Below, piece after piece: positions 11,268 to 22,676 of a stretch of 64,000 nucleotides of DNA (positions are counted from its first letter, which is position 1; every line of letters begins with the position of its first letter). Source of the DNA: Taxawa tesnikishii (nom. ined.). Taxonomy: Eukaryota; Ascomycota; Dothideomycetes; Dothideales. A program made the position numbers and the translations under genes. Below the pieces are notes generated by a model. That model searched no databases. It saw nothing but the letters and a program-made list of their open reading frames with translations, and was not told the origin of the DNA. The stretch is taken from positions 62,001-126,000 of the forward strand of contig JAPDRO010000020.1 of the NCBI GenBank assembly GCA_030247885.1, read 5' to 3'.

Positions 11268-11716
11268 TGAATCAATAGCAAAATGAACAGCAGAATGAAA
11301 ACTGAGTTGTGCATTCCAAATGTTCATGTGACCAAAGTTTCGGTGTATCTCTCGTAATACCTATCTTCTACACAGTGATTCACAGGCAGACAGCGGATGA
11401 TGCTGGAATGAATCGATAAAGAAGTTGGGGGTTTAGCGTAAAATCGTATCGTTGCCGAGACCCTGGGATGCACCTTGGCGGGAGAGTGATGTATGGGGGA
11501 CCGAGGAGACCGCGCGGACTTCAGTGTGTAGAGTAAACGATCCATTGCCATTACTATCCTTGAACATTTCTGTACAGTATTCCAAATCTCTGCTGGGCTC
11601 TGCAAGCTGTCCTTCCCTTTCGCCTTTTCCCAACCAGGAACAATAGCATGAGTGGTTGGTAATAAGGAGCAACATCTTACAGGCGCTACGCCGTCAGCTC
11701 TCACCGAGTCGCCAAC
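11268..11716. other. Intergenic region, SDR to M28 peptidase
   Basis: About 450 bp between two genes on the same strand; 3' flank of the SDR and promoter of the next gene. Nothing specific was recognised. Confidence 0.4.
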
Positions 11717-14497
11717 ATGGCGGATGAGAAATACAAATACGAAAACCTCCCTATCCCAACCTACGAAGAAGCCACGTCCTCTCGACCAACGTCGTCACAA
11801 ACACATCGCGGTCCGGAAGAGATCAGCGATGATGCTGAGCGGCAAGGCCTGCTTGGCCGTGCAGGTGCTCAGTCCAGGACCCGCGGCGATTACCACGCAC
11901 CAACTGTTGAGTCGGCGCGCTCGAGCGAAGACAGCGACCTGTATCTACCGGAGGTGACAGGAGAGGATGAGGAAGATGCGGAGCTCCGGCGAGACATGGA
12001 AGAGATGGAAGTTGTTGAGCCAGGGGAGGATGCAGGCCAAAGAAGAGCACGAATGCGACACAACTTCTCGAAGCGCTTCCATTATCTAACCAACTCGCTG
12101 TCCTCTATATCGCTACCGTCCTTTCGCTCTCTGACTTCCAGGATACCCTCAATACCCGAACACTATCGCCCGAGCATACCAATCCTGGCGCGCCTGTTTG
12201 GTCTCTTCACCATCGCGGCGTTGATATATGTGCTTTTGCCATGGATATAATACCGAACCAGGGCCACATGGCCACACATTACGATCCGGAGAGCGTGCGG
12301 GCACGAGTACAGGCGGAAGTGGACGAGGATAGGATAAGGGATTACCTGAAATACATAACTTCGTTCGATCATGTCGCAGGTACGGAGGGCGATCTTTACC
12401 TGGCGAAGTGGGTACAAGAGACGTGGCAGAATTCGAACCTGGATGACGTCGCCATGCTGGATTACTACGTTTACTTAAACTATCCTACCAAGGACGGCCG
12501 AAAGGTGGCAATCGTGGATCCTCCGGAGCTGGCATGGGAAGCAAAGCTTGAAGAGGAACAAGTGTATAGTGAGCCAGGACAAGAAAGATCGCAGACGCTG
12601 AACTTTCATGGGCATTCCAGGAAAGGTGATGTGAAGGGGCATCTGGTCTACGCCAATGGCGGGTCAAGGGAGGATTTTCAGAAATTGAAGGACATGGGCG
12701 TCGATCTGAACGGCTCAATAGCGCTCGTGCGTTACTACACTACCCAGGGTGATCGCGCTCTGAAAGTCAAGGCCGCGGAGCTTGCAGGAGCCGCAGGCTG
12801 CCTCATCTACTCGGATCCCAAAGAGGATGGTTTTCTGAAGGGCGAGCCTTTGCCGAACGGTAGATGGAGACCTGAGGATGCTGTGCAACGAGGCGGTGTC
12901 AGTCTTATGAGCTGGATCGTTGGCGACGTCTTGACCCCTGGGTGGGCGTCCACGCTGGATTCGATGCGCGCGAGCGAAACCAATAATTCGGGCCTGACCA
13001 ACATCCCCAGCCTGCCGTTGGCATGGCGAGACGCACAGAAGTTGTTGCAAGTGCTAAAGGGCCATGGGAAGAAAGTGCCAGAGGAGTGGGTGGGTGGAGT
13101 TCCGCAGGTGGACGAATGGTGGACTGGCAATGGGTCGTCGCCTGTGGTGCATCTCAAGAACGAGCAGGATGAGAACAAGTTGCAGAACATATGGAACGTG
13201 CACGGTATCATTGAAGGCATGGAGCAAACGTCTAAGAAGATCATCGTGGGCAACCACCGCGACTCGTGGTGTTTCGGCAGCATCGATCCAGGCAGTGGAA
13301 CGGCTGTTCTGATGGAAGTCGTCAATATCTTTGGCACGCTCCGGAGGCTGGGCTGGAGGCCTTTGCGATCCATCGAATTCGTGTCCTGGGACGCCGAGGA
13401 GTACAACCTCATTGGATCGACCGAATTCGTCGAAGACAACATCGACGCATTGCGCGCTCACGGTGTAGGCTACCTGAATGTCGATGTGGGCGTCTTCGGC
13501 GACAAATTCTGGGCTGCGGCCTCGCCCCTCTACGAGCGAGCACTGCTTCACGTACTCGACCGCGTCAGCGACCCGGTCAAGAACGTGACATTGCGCCAGC
13601 TTTGGGACGAAGGCAAGAGCCAAGTCGAAGGCCTCGGTGCTGGCAGTGACTATGTCGCCTTCCAAGACATCGCAGGCACCTCTAGCATCGACTTCGGGTT
13701 CAAGGGCCCCGATTACAGCTACCCCTACCACAGCTGCTACGAGACGTACGAATACATGGAACAGTTCGGCGACCCGGGATTCCAGTACCACAAGGCGCTG
13801 GCGCAAGTGTGGGCGCTGTTGATCCTCGAACTCGCGGACCGACCCATCATACCCTACGATCTTTCCGTGTACGCCAAGGCGCTTCACGGCTACGTCGATG
13901 CGCTCGAGAAGGACGCCACGACGCTCGGCGCCAAAGACTTCAACGTCCAGCCCCTGAGGCAGGCGGCCGATTTCTTCACCAAGCAATCCGCCGAATTCCA
14001 CGCCTTTGACGATTTCTGGACGACGCAGGTCATGGGCCGCGGCGGCTTCGAGAGCAACGCGTTTGCGCTCAAGCGGGTAGAGCACAACAACAAGCTCATC
14101 GATTTCGAGACGCACCTTCTCGACATCGAGGCCAACACCGACGAGGCGCCTCACGGAGTAAGTCTTCCACCCCCCCCCCTCTTCCCGTTTTCTTACGTTT
14201 ACCCCTTCGGTTCCCCCTTCCGTATATCTTGTCCTACCCTACCCCGTCCGCACGATCCCACAATCCCCAGCACCCGCACCAAAACGCGCGCATGCGCTAA
14301 CCTCATCCCAAAAGATCCCCGGCCGCGAGCAATTCAAACACATCCTCTTCGGCCCGCAAGCGTGGTCCGGGTACGACGAAGCATACTTCCCCGCCATCCG
14401 CGACCACCTCGACAACGGGAACTGGACGGGGGCGCAGAAGTACGTGGATAAGGCGGCGAGCATCCTGACCAAGGCTACCAAACAACTTCTTCCCTGA
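11717..14497 (+). CDS. Vps70/Tre-like M28B metallopeptidase (glutamate carboxypeptidase II family)
   Basis: Type II membrane protein of the transferrin-receptor/PSMA family, expected in the endosome-vacuole system. Exons 11717-14157 and 14315-14497. An acidic N-terminal cytosolic tail of about 155 residues (PTYEEATS and several acidic clusters) precedes one membrane span (PILARLFGLFTIAALIYVLL). Then come the PA domain and the M28 catalytic domain, with zinc ligands retained: His in NHRDSW, Asp in IDPGSG, Glu in SWDAEEYNLIGS, Asp in LNVDVGV and His in YPYHSCYE. The C-terminal dimerisation helix bundle spans the intron. The frame breaks at 12234-12237, where one T is needed in the T4 run (IYVLFAMD...). 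With it the protein is 874 residues. Without it the anchor and the peptidase would be separate open frames. The ligands suggest an active peptidase, unlike transferrin receptor. Confidence 0.88.
14170..14179 (+). repeat. C10 homopolymer within intron
   Basis: A run of ten C at the 5' side of the 157-nt intron of the M28 peptidase gene. Confidence 0.9.
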
Positions 14498-14628
14498 ACA
14501 GCTCCCCCTCCCCCACCCCTCACCCAAAACCTTGTTTTTCGTGGAAAGAAGACGAGATACCCTGCAATTTATAGGTTTCGGAAACGAACGGCATGTGGGA
14601 CGCTGTTCTCTCTTGTGTATTGTGTGTA

Positions 14629-14631
<3 letters not shown>

Positions 14632-14670
<39 letters not shown>

Positions 14671-14682
14671 TGTGTGTGTGTA
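14632..14682 (+). repeat. Compound (GA)n(TG)n microsatellite
   Basis: About 37 nt of GA followed directly by about 14 nt of TG, roughly 135 bp after the stop codon of the M28 peptidase gene. Confidence 0.97.
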
Positions 14683-14979
14683 TATGCAACTCTGTGGCGA
14701 TTTTTCTCGTTTGTCTACAACAGCGGCATCAAGGAAACGGGCGTTTTCGGACACGTGTGTGTTTGTGTGTTGATGGGATCAGGGTTGGAACGGGATGGTT
14801 ACCCACCGGACGTTATTCTTCTGCCAGAGCTGGGGGTTTTTCTTTTCTTTCTTTCTTACTCAGGAATCGGTTACTTTCCTTTTTTTCCCCTTGTACAATT
14901 AACTATGACACGGCTCGTTCGTCGAGACGTCCGGGCTCTTGTCGAGATGGAAGGGTGAAATGAAAAGTTTGCAGAGTAG

Positions 14980-15001
14980 GAGAGAGAGAGAGAGAGAGAG
15001 A
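14980..15001 (+). repeat. (GA)n microsatellite
   Basis: A 22-nt GA tract in the same convergent intergenic region as the compound tract at 14632. Confidence 0.95.
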
Positions 15002-15161
15002 CCTGCTCCCATATGAGATTTTGTCCCAATAGACACTACGGATTTGATACACTACACATGATTCCCCTCCCCACTCAGGGGAGAAAGAGGAAAAACTGAG
15101 GAAAGGGAAGGGGAAAAGAAGAAATTGAAAACATGTCCAGCACGAGCGATGTACGAGGCAA

Positions 15162-15200
15162 GCCATCCATCCATCCCCCCCCCCCCCCCCCCCCCCCCCC
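15162..15200 (+). repeat. (ATCC)n plus 26-nt poly-C run
   Basis: Three ATCC units lead into 26 consecutive C (15175-15200). The minus strand is a G26 run with high G-quadruplex potential. The true length is uncertain because shorter runs in this assembly appear to be under-called. Confidence 0.95.
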
Positions 15201-15489
15201 TACTCCCCATCCTGACCAGCGCCGAAGATTCGTGAGATTCCCTAAAAACGTATGGAAGGAGAGAAGGTAAAAAGGGCGGGAAACCCAGCTTCCACCGGCA
15301 AACCTCGTGTCGCGCGCCTGTATGTATGCATGCACGTATGTAATGTTGCAATTCGCACCTCGTTCCTTGCGTGTGCAACGGGTATCCCCGAGGCCAACAT
15401 GGCATTCTGCTCCGTCGTTGTTTCTTTCTTTTTTTCCCTGCCGCATGGGCGCCGCCCGCTGCAGATGGTGGGGTGTGGACGTATAGAGA

Positions 15490-16598
15490 TCACCGTCCGG
15501 TGATGCCGGCGAACATCTCCTCGTCGCCGAACACGCCGCCCGGGCTCAGTTTCATATGCGGGAGCATGGGCGGAGGGGTTGACGGTCGTCTCCCCTGCTC
15601 TTGCGTCACGACGTCAACCTCCATCCTGATGTCGTTATCGTGATCGCGATCGTGGTCGTGAGCTTCGTCTCTCCGTTCCGTCTGCGCCTGCGCTTGCCCC
15701 GTGGACTCGTGGCTCGAGAGGACTCCGGTGCCGAGGACCGGCACCGACAACAACGCGCTGGCGCGCCGCGCCGCCGCGTGTTTCCGCTGCGTCGCCATCT
15801 CCACGTCGCCGTCGTCCTGCTCCGTCGCGAACAGCGAGCTCTTCCTCTGGAACCAACCCACGCTCTTCCGCTTCCGCAGCCGCTTGCCGGGTAGGTTCTT
15901 GCCGTCGTCGAAGCTCGTGGCGTCGGTGGAGGCCGAGTGGATGGAGGCGGCTGACGCGGAGGGCCGCTTGACGCCTGTGATGCTGTTGTGGAATTCCGAG
16001 TGGGGGACGGGTTCCGAGATGATGGGTCTCTGGGGTTGGGGTTGGGAGAGTGGGGAAGAGACGGAGCGGGAGTAGTTGAGGGAGACGAAGCTGTGGCGGA
16101 GTCCGGAGAGGCTGAGGAGTTTGCGGACGCTGCTGCTGTTGCGACGTTGTGGTTGGGGTTGCTGTGGTGGTGCATTGGAGGACATGGGTGCGAGTGGTTT
16201 GCGCTCTATGGCTGGGTGAGGGACGGAGATGGCGCTGTCGACGCGCGAGCTAGGGGATGGGCTCGTCTCGGTCGTGGGTGGAGCGGCCTTGCTGGTGCGG
16301 TGATGATGCGAGTGCTGAGAGGTTTGGCGGGAGGAGGGTGGAGAAGGGAACCAGGAGCCAGCGATGTATTCAATGGGTGTTGCTGGGTGTGAGGATAAGG
16401 GCCCTCCGCCTGGTGTTGGAGGGCGGACGAGCGGTGAAACGGAGCGTGAGAGGGGTGATGAGGGAGATGCTGGAGGAGCAGGGATCCCGGTACCAGCAGT
16501 AAGAGAAAGGTTGATGGGCGTCAGTTGAAGAAGGTAACTGGCGGCCTTGTTGTCTTTGCGGGTACAGTTGAGGGCGGGGGCATGGTCGTTGCGGACAT
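15490..16598 (-). CDS. Ser/Pro-rich fungal protein of unknown function
   Basis: I do not recognise a domain. The start at 16598 (MSATTMPPPSTVPAKTTRPP) reads to VTFFN and a TGA at 16523-16521. One added base there joins it to the long frame LTPINLSLTAGTGIPAPPAS and gives 369 residues. Without that base, an unrelated upstream ATG at 16839 opens the long frame. The protein is disordered and proline/serine-rich, with short ordered-looking blocks (SSVRKLLSLSGLRHSFVSLNY, RKSVGWFQRKSSLF) and a conserved-looking end (PPPMLPHMKLSPGGVFGDEEMF). The basic motifs suggest a phosphorylated scaffold or regulator, but this is inference. The GC-rich coding region produces long spurious frames on both strands. 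Confidence 0.6.
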
Positions 16599-18019
16599 GA
16601 TGTATGGTCGTGGGCGGATGGGCACGAGCGTTGCCCGTTCCTCGTACTTTGGTGCTTTGCACAACGGTTGCTGCACTGGGGTATGCACAAGGAAAGAACG
16701 GAATGGCAGTAGTCCAACGTCGTCGGAGAATTTTCTCGAAGGAGGTGATAGGGAGGAGAGGAGGAGAGGAAGCAGGGGCAGTGCCTGGCCCGGGCAATCG
16801 ATATGCGGACAAGGGGGACGCCCGCTTGTTTTTGTGCAAGCGGTGGTGAGACGCCTCGAACGCGCACCGTCAACAAACAAGAACCTTAAACCGCAATGCT
16901 CGAGAAGGATGTCCGTATGCCCTCTTCCTGTGTGAACAAAGAGACATAAGAAGAAGAGAAGGGAAAAAAAGGAAGCCGAGAGTACGAGGAAATGAAGAAG
17001 AGTAGCAGGTTCAGGCACTCGGCTTGCGCTTGCGCCTTTCACAGCCGCAGGCGAAGCAGGATGGAGGGTGTTGTACATCCAGAGTCGTGGCCATGCATGT
17101 TTGCGTTTGGCGGCGCGCAACTTCTCCACGCCGTAAACAAAACACGGCCCAATCATAGCCCGGCGTGGATACAGACCCCTGCGCCACCCCTGCAGCTACA
17201 CCTCGGCTACCGTCGAGTGCAGCCGATGCACAGAGCAGAGTGGTCGATGCGCTGATGGCTGTGGCTTGCTGATCACACCGAACCAGGCATCGTAGACGCC
17301 GTCGTAACTCGTGCCGTGTGCACGATCCGGATCCGACAGGCACCACACTGCAGGTACGCCGATGCGGACGGAAGAGTGCCGCCCGAGGGTCCAAAAGGGT
17401 TCCAACTACGGAATGTTAGCAGTGAGACACACAACGGCGACTACCCACCGACTGTGGAGGAGGGTTAGTCCCACGAGTTCCCCAACCGCCAAGGGACCTA
17501 CCTATCACGTCTCAGAGAGGTGATGGTGGTATTCTAAAGGACTGCCTTACTCCCTGAAAGTGGAAGTCAAAGTCGAAGTCAAAGTTCAAAGTAGGGTTGC
17601 CAGCTGCAGCACTTGTCGCTTCGCTCCGTGCCTTACTTTTTGTACTTCGCTTACGCCCTCTTTCCGCTTGAATTGAGTTTCACCCAGAGCTTCCTGCACT
17701 TTCGAGTGTTCGCTCGCTCTCAACTATTGCCGAATGGGCTTAGTGTCCCTAGAGCGCGATCGGTTTAGAGAATGAGGGCGAGTGGAAGACACCACCAGTT
17801 CACTCCCGTGCCTAGAGAAGGCGCAACGCATCAAGGCATTGACGCGAACCGCAATCCGGGCTGGAGACGACGACTGGATCCTCGACAAAGTTCGTATGCT
17901 CATGTAACGGACTGCAGAGGGGCAGTATGGCGCACTCTTTACGGCTGATGCCGTAGACCATTCACACCGCTTCCAGTACTTCGGGACCCAGCCCGCCCGC
18001 CCGCCCGCCCGCCCGTCTC
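16599..18019. other. Intergenic region upstream of the Ser/Pro-rich protein
   Basis: About 1.4 kb containing a degenerate AAGTCR hexamer tandem (about 17560-17593) and a (CCCG)n tract at 17991-18014 that abuts the acyl-CoA synthetase stop codon. No gene was recognised. Confidence 0.45.
17991..18014 (+). repeat. (CCCG)n microsatellite
   Basis: Six GCCC units a few bases beyond the stop codon of the acyl-CoA synthetase gene. Confidence 0.9.
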
Positions 18020-19954
18020 TCATCCCTCCCGCTTCTCACCCTTCGCCCACTGCCTGAGAACGTTCTTCTGCACCTTCCCTGTGCTAGTCTTGGGCAACTC
18101 GGCAACAACCTCAACCTCCCTCGGTACCATAAACCCACTGATGCCACTCTCAGTCTTGGCCCACTGAATCACATCTTCGCCCTTCAGCTCCGCCTTGGCC
18201 GTAGACCTGACCGTGATGTACGCCTTCGGACGCTCTCCCCACTGCTCGTCCGCCACCGCCACACACGCAGCTTCGAGGATGTCCGGATGCGTGACCAGCA
18301 TTGCCTCGAGCGCCACGCTGGAGATGTTCTCACCGCCTATCGTTGCTTTCAGCACGTGTTCGGCTTTGTGTTTTGGAAAGGAGAGGGGGGTTTGCCGATC
18401 TGAAACTCACCACTTATGATGATGTCCTTCCCTCGATCGAGAATCTGTATGGCGCCGTCCGGATGCCGTACGGCCAGGTCCCCGCTGTGTTGCACGCCAC
18501 CAGCGAACATCTTCCTCGTCGCTTCCGGGTCCTTGTAGTAGCCCTTGGCGCAGATGTTACCCTTGAACACGATCTCGCCAATCTCCTTCCCGTCATCTCT
18601 CACGTCTTCGATTTGGCCTTCGGGAACATCTGTCCTGACCACGCGGGCCGGGAGCGCCGTCACGAATCCATGCCCCTGCCGCGCCATCTTGGCGTACTTG
18701 TCCTTCACTGGCAGGTCGCCCCATCCGAGCATCTGGTAGCCCTTGGTGATGGGACCGTACGTCTCCGTCAGTCCGTACACGTGCACAGGCATCAAGTTCA
18801 GCTTCTCCATAGTCTCGAAGAGATGTGCGGTCGGCGGACTGGCCGCAACTGTCACGCGTACGGGATTCTCCAGTCTCGCCGCGTTCGGGTCCGCACACAG
18901 CAGAGTATTCACCGTCGGCGCGGCACAGTAGTGAGTAATGGCTTCTTCTTTCAGCAACCGCCATATCTCGGGGTAGTCAATCTTCCGCAAGCAGTAATGC
19001 GTGCCTCGAGCCGCCGTCACCGCCCAAGGGAAGGTCCAGCCCATGGCATGGAACATGGGCAATGTCCACAAGTAATGCGCTCGACTCGTACCATGATAGC
19101 TCAGTCCCGATTCGATCACGTTGCCCAACGCAGCCAGGTAAGCGCCGCGATGTGTGTATTCCACACCTTTGGGCCGCGATGTGGTTCCTGAAGTGTAGGC
19201 CAGTGCGATTAGGGAATTCTCATCCGGTGTCGTGTGCTCGAGACCATCCCAGCCTGGCGATCCCTGATCGCGATCGTACTGCAAGCCCTTGAGGACTGCC
19301 TCGTCGAATGGTCCGGCGAGTTCGCCCTCGGTGGCTTCGGTGTCGGTATCCACTACGAACGGTACGTTCGGGTGGCTCCTCTTGAAGCCGTCGAGTAGGT
19401 GGACGTACTCCTGGTCTACAATGATCGAGTCTACTTCCGAGTGATCGAAGATGTATGCAATATCATCCGTCTTCAGGCGGTAGTTAATGGCTGGGTGAAG
19501 TCAGTAACCCATCAATGTCATCTGACGAGGCAGGTAAGCAGACCAACGTTGACAGCTCCTGCACCCGCAATGCCATAGATCGACTCAAAAAAGGCGGGTG
19601 TATTGGGACATAGTATGCCCACACGCTTGAGGTTGTGGTGTTTTAGGTAGTAAGCAAGACCTCTGGCGCGGTCTGCGGTTTCTTGGTACGTTCGACGTAG
19701 CACCTTTTGGTTTGCTGTGACGTGGTATATAGCTGGCGCCTGTATGGATGTGAGACAAGCCCGCTGCTAGAGTGCTGCACCTCATACGTCGGGTTCTATT
19801 GCCGCAGCTCGTGGCAGGAAAAAGTGGGAGAGAGCTGGTGTATGTGGTGTTCATGTATGAACTCGTCGGTTGCTGGACCCGGTGTTGTAGGCGATGAAGA
19901 CGCTGGAAGAAGCTGGGCCGCCAGTGCAGACAGACGCTTGATGGGAGAAGACAT
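18020..19954 (-). CDS. AMP-dependent acyl-CoA synthetase
   Basis: ANL-superfamily adenylate-forming enzyme that activates a carboxylic acid, probably a medium- or short-chain fatty acid, to its CoA thioester. Exons: 19954-19788, 19739-19544, 19490-18411 and 18336-18020, with introns of 48-74 nt. Motifs: the P-loop AYTSGTTSRPKG, PMFHAMGW, GLTETYGP (A5 region), the hinge ILDRGKDIIISGGENISS formed across the last intron, and the C-terminal lysine motif PKTSTGKVQKN. Exon 1 needs one T in the minus-strand T5 run (A-run at 19819-19823) to read QLSPTFFLPRAAAIEPD into the donor GTATGAG. With it the gene closes at 586 residues. No clear PTS1 or targeting signal is visible. Fungal relatives are usually annotated only as acyl-CoA synthetases, so substrate is open. 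Confidence 0.87.
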
Positions 19955-20720
19955 CTCCGGAGCACTGTCGATCTGTTGCCGACCGTAATGGGAGAGACGA
20001 TATGTCTTGTATGTCAAGAGGAGCAACGAGTATGTTGGTCGCGTAGAGGGATCGGCAATCTGGCAATAAGTACACCTCACCCCGTACAAGAGAGAGGTAA
20101 AGCCGGAGACTCGCCCCTATAAATCCACAACGACGAAGCCCCAATACTTGTTATACATATACACGTGAATTCCACTGTAATGATCTGACGAGCGATGATC
20201 CCAGGTTTTAGATGGCATTGGCGTGTGGGGTTGATCCGCGCGAGCGGCACGTCGACCTTTACCGAGGCAGCGACACCGCGAGATATTCCCGAATTCGGAA
20301 TGTGCTGTACTTGTAGGGTGATGTCAGATGGCACTGTGTATCTGCGTATGCTTTGTGTAGAGGGATGTAGAGTGAAATATCGCTGAACGCAAGCACGAAC
20401 ATGTACCAAGTGAATGCAGGACAGCGTAGAGAAGGCCGCCCATTCGAAGAAGCAGAATGCGTCAGCATTTGAGGAGCATGTGAAAGATGTACAGACCGTA
20501 ACCCGCAAAAGCCGTAAGAGTGCAGAGAAACGTGACATGCCATTGATTGGTATTCTAGCTTGATGCGTCCCATGTCCATGAACGCTTTTTGCACAAGTCC
20601 AGCAAATACCCTTGATGATTTTTGGTCCGCTGGAACAAATGTCCCCGAACTGCCTCAGAAACGCTGAACCGTCACACCGACCGAATGAACCAACTCGGCG
20701 CCGATAGTAATCCCACCCAT
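19955..20720. other. Intergenic region, RPL16 3' flank to acyl-CoA synthetase promoter
   Basis: About 770 bp between two minus-strand genes. No gene or repeat was recognised. Confidence 0.4.
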
Positions 20721-21702
20721 CTAGTAGCCGAAAGAGGCCAGCTGCTTCTTGGTGTCCTCGCTGACGTTGGCGTTCTTCTGTGCGTCGGCACGCTGGCGAA
20801 GTATGGCCTTCTTGCGCTCGTAGTAGGCGGCACCCTTGACCTTTCTCCTCTCCTCGAGTCTGTTGATATCCGTCAGCTCCCGACCACTCCTTCAATGTCA
20901 CTGTTCTCTTCGATTCGTACCTGGCAACAACGTCCTGGTACTTCCAGCCAACCTCGTGGCTGAGTCTACCAACGGTGCAGTACTTGCGGCCGGGCTTCAG
21001 TCTGAGGACACGGAGTGCTTGTGGCACAACCATGCGCTTCTTGTGGTCGTATGGTGGTGGGATACCCTCGAAGCACTTCAGGCGCTCCATGGCGGCGGCG
21101 CCACGGGCGGTCTTGTGTGGGATCATGCCCCGGACAGTGCGCCAGAACATCTTAGATGGTGCTCGGTAGTGCCATGGACCTGATGGTCATTAGCCTCGTC
21201 TCTCTGAACAAGCTACAGCCCGAAGAACTGATAGCATTGCCGGACGGAAAGAATCTTCGTACCTCCACGGGTAGCGTTGAAACGAGTCTGCTTGCGCATG
21301 AAAGCCTGGTACTTCACTGTATGCCGATGTCGTTAGCCGTCGTTCTCTTGCGTTTTGAATCGTGTGCCCCGTCCGCCATTCTGCTTTCCGTCTCTTTCCC
21401 TCCAATGTGTGGTGAACATACGCTTCGCACGGAAGAACTCGCCGGAGATGTTGAGGGCTTCACATCTCACAACGACGATCTTCTGGCCGTTAAGCAGCTG
21501 CTTAGCAACAGTGCTGGCCAGGCGACCAAGAAGGTGTCCCTTGCCATCGACAACGATCTGTATGGGCACAGCAGTTAGCTGTGTGTTCTCTTATTTTCGG
21601 GCGCGCACTGCGATTCCGGTTGCGTTTGTCGTTCACTCGCCGTCCGGGACCGCAATGTCTGGAATGTCGGAACACACGTACGACTGGCTCGAAGCTCGAC
21701 AT
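20721..21702 (-). CDS. RPL16: 60S ribosomal protein L16 (uL13)
   Basis: Large-subunit ribosomal protein uL13 (yeast RPL16, human RPL13A), 202 residues in five exons: 21702-21682, 21557-21422, 21316-21263, 21179-20921 and 20859-20721. The exon lengths sum to an exact codon count. Exon 1 encodes only seven residues (MSSFEPV). The rest is unmistakable: [40 protein letters not shown], the family core [30 protein letters not shown] and the eukaryotic C-terminal helix [20 protein letters not shown] ending [13 protein letters not shown]. The frame is intact. Introns are richer here than in neighbouring genes, as is common for ribosomal protein genes of filamentous fungi. It lies head-to-head with the gene at 22034. 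Confidence 0.96.
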
Positions 21703-22033
21703 CTTGCTGTGTGGTCTGATAGGGTCGTTGGGTGTTGGTGTTGTCGGGTGTCGTTGGTCGTGACTTCGAAAGCCTTCAATCAAGAAATTCGAACGAAGGG
21801 AAAGTGCGTGAAGGGCCAAAGCTCGGACGTCGTCGGCGCCGACGCCAAGTCTCGCTTAATAAAAGCAAGCGAACCACAACTCGTGGGTCAAAGTCTCGAC
21901 TCCTCGGTCCGTTACGATGCGCATCACCGAGCCTACCGCTACACATTACCAGACATGCGCGCTGCACTTGTACACGGTATCACAAATGCTTGAAGTACTC
22001 CAATAACGGGCGGTGCCACAAGAAGCTATTGCC
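21703..22033. promoter_or_regulatory. Divergent promoter region, RPL16 / unknown gene
   Basis: About 330 bp between two head-to-head start codons. Specific sites were not identified. Confidence 0.45.
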
Positions 22034-22676
22034 ATGAACCGCGAACTAGCAACTCCCCAAGATTCCGAGGAAGAGTCTACACACGCGACATGGCTTCCTC
22101 GCGACATACGGTACGACGAAGCCTTTGAGAACAGTGTCAAGGAGATCGTCGAAAACCCTCCATCAGGACCGACCGGCATCCGCCTCCTACTGGATGACTC
22201 CGCGGAAGATCCGGAGCCAGGAGTTTCAGTGCGCATCAGGGATGTCAAGGCTCGCGACCTTCCAACTATTCGCTTCGGCGACCTGCCTCTTCCTCTCGAT
22301 GATTCTCGGCGCAAATTCGCGTCGCCCATTCCTGGCATCAATTTGACACATCCTGGCGGATATTTGGAAGGAGGTCCGGGTTTCTCCCCGAAGATGACGA
22401 ATTCGCCAATCTCTTCATGGCGCAGCACGAGATAAGGGACGCGGATCACCTGCGCGAAACACTGGAGGGGAAATCGCAAGCTGTCGCGAGTTGGTGGAGG
22501 AGCGTATGAAGGACAGGGAGGATGCACTGCAGCACAATGCGCGCATTGAGAAGGAGATCAAGACTCTGATGGACCAGAGGGAAATGGAAGTCAAGATCGA
22601 GACCAGGATGAAGGAGGAAGCGCGAGAGAAGAGGGAGAGGAGGGAAAGAAAGAGGGCCATGAGAAAAGCGGGTTGA
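22034..22676 (+). CDS. Conserved fungal coiled-coil protein of unknown function
   Basis: The start at 22034 gives MNRELATPQDSEEES, and an upstream in-frame ATG at 22013 adds seven residues. The reading frame shows an ordered N-terminal half (TWLPRDIRYDEAFENSVKEI, GVSVRIRDVKARDLPTIRFG, INLTHPGGYLEGGPGFSP) and then needs two added bases, in C4 at 22386-22389 and near TT at 22491-22492. These restore EDDEFANLFMAQHEIRDADH and LVEERMKDREDALQHNARIE, which continue into a highly charged coiled coil (EKEIKTLMDQREMEV... KRERRERKRAMRK). The corrected length is 214 residues. I recall similar proteins in other ascomycetes but no function. The coiled coil may interact with other proteins or RNA. Confidence 0.68.

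Larger units (their letters stand above)
14498..15489. other. Convergent intergenic region rich in simple repeats
   Basis: About 1 kb between two converging gene ends. It contains (GA)n followed by (GT)n, a second (GA)n and a 26-nt poly-C run next to (ATCC)n. No gene is supported. Confidence 0.6.

Noticed and set aside
10533-11327. Antisense open frame over the SDR gene
   Set aside because: It covers SDR exons and the intron in reverse, with no domain recognised.
11717-12250. Separate 177-residue membrane protein upstream of the peptidase
   Set aside because: Its single hydrophobic span is exactly the missing anchor of the M28B protein, and one added T joins the two.
13054-14154. Long open frame of 366 codons antisense to the M28 peptidase gene
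   Set aside because: It is an antisense shadow in GC-rich coding DNA. It is wholly inside a gene with clear family motifs and has no promoter or domain of its own.
17555-17720. Possible seventh copy of the dispersed repeat
   Set aside because: It has a hexamer tandem (AAGTCR) and CTT/GAG words but not the shared tail, so similarity may be due to simple composition.
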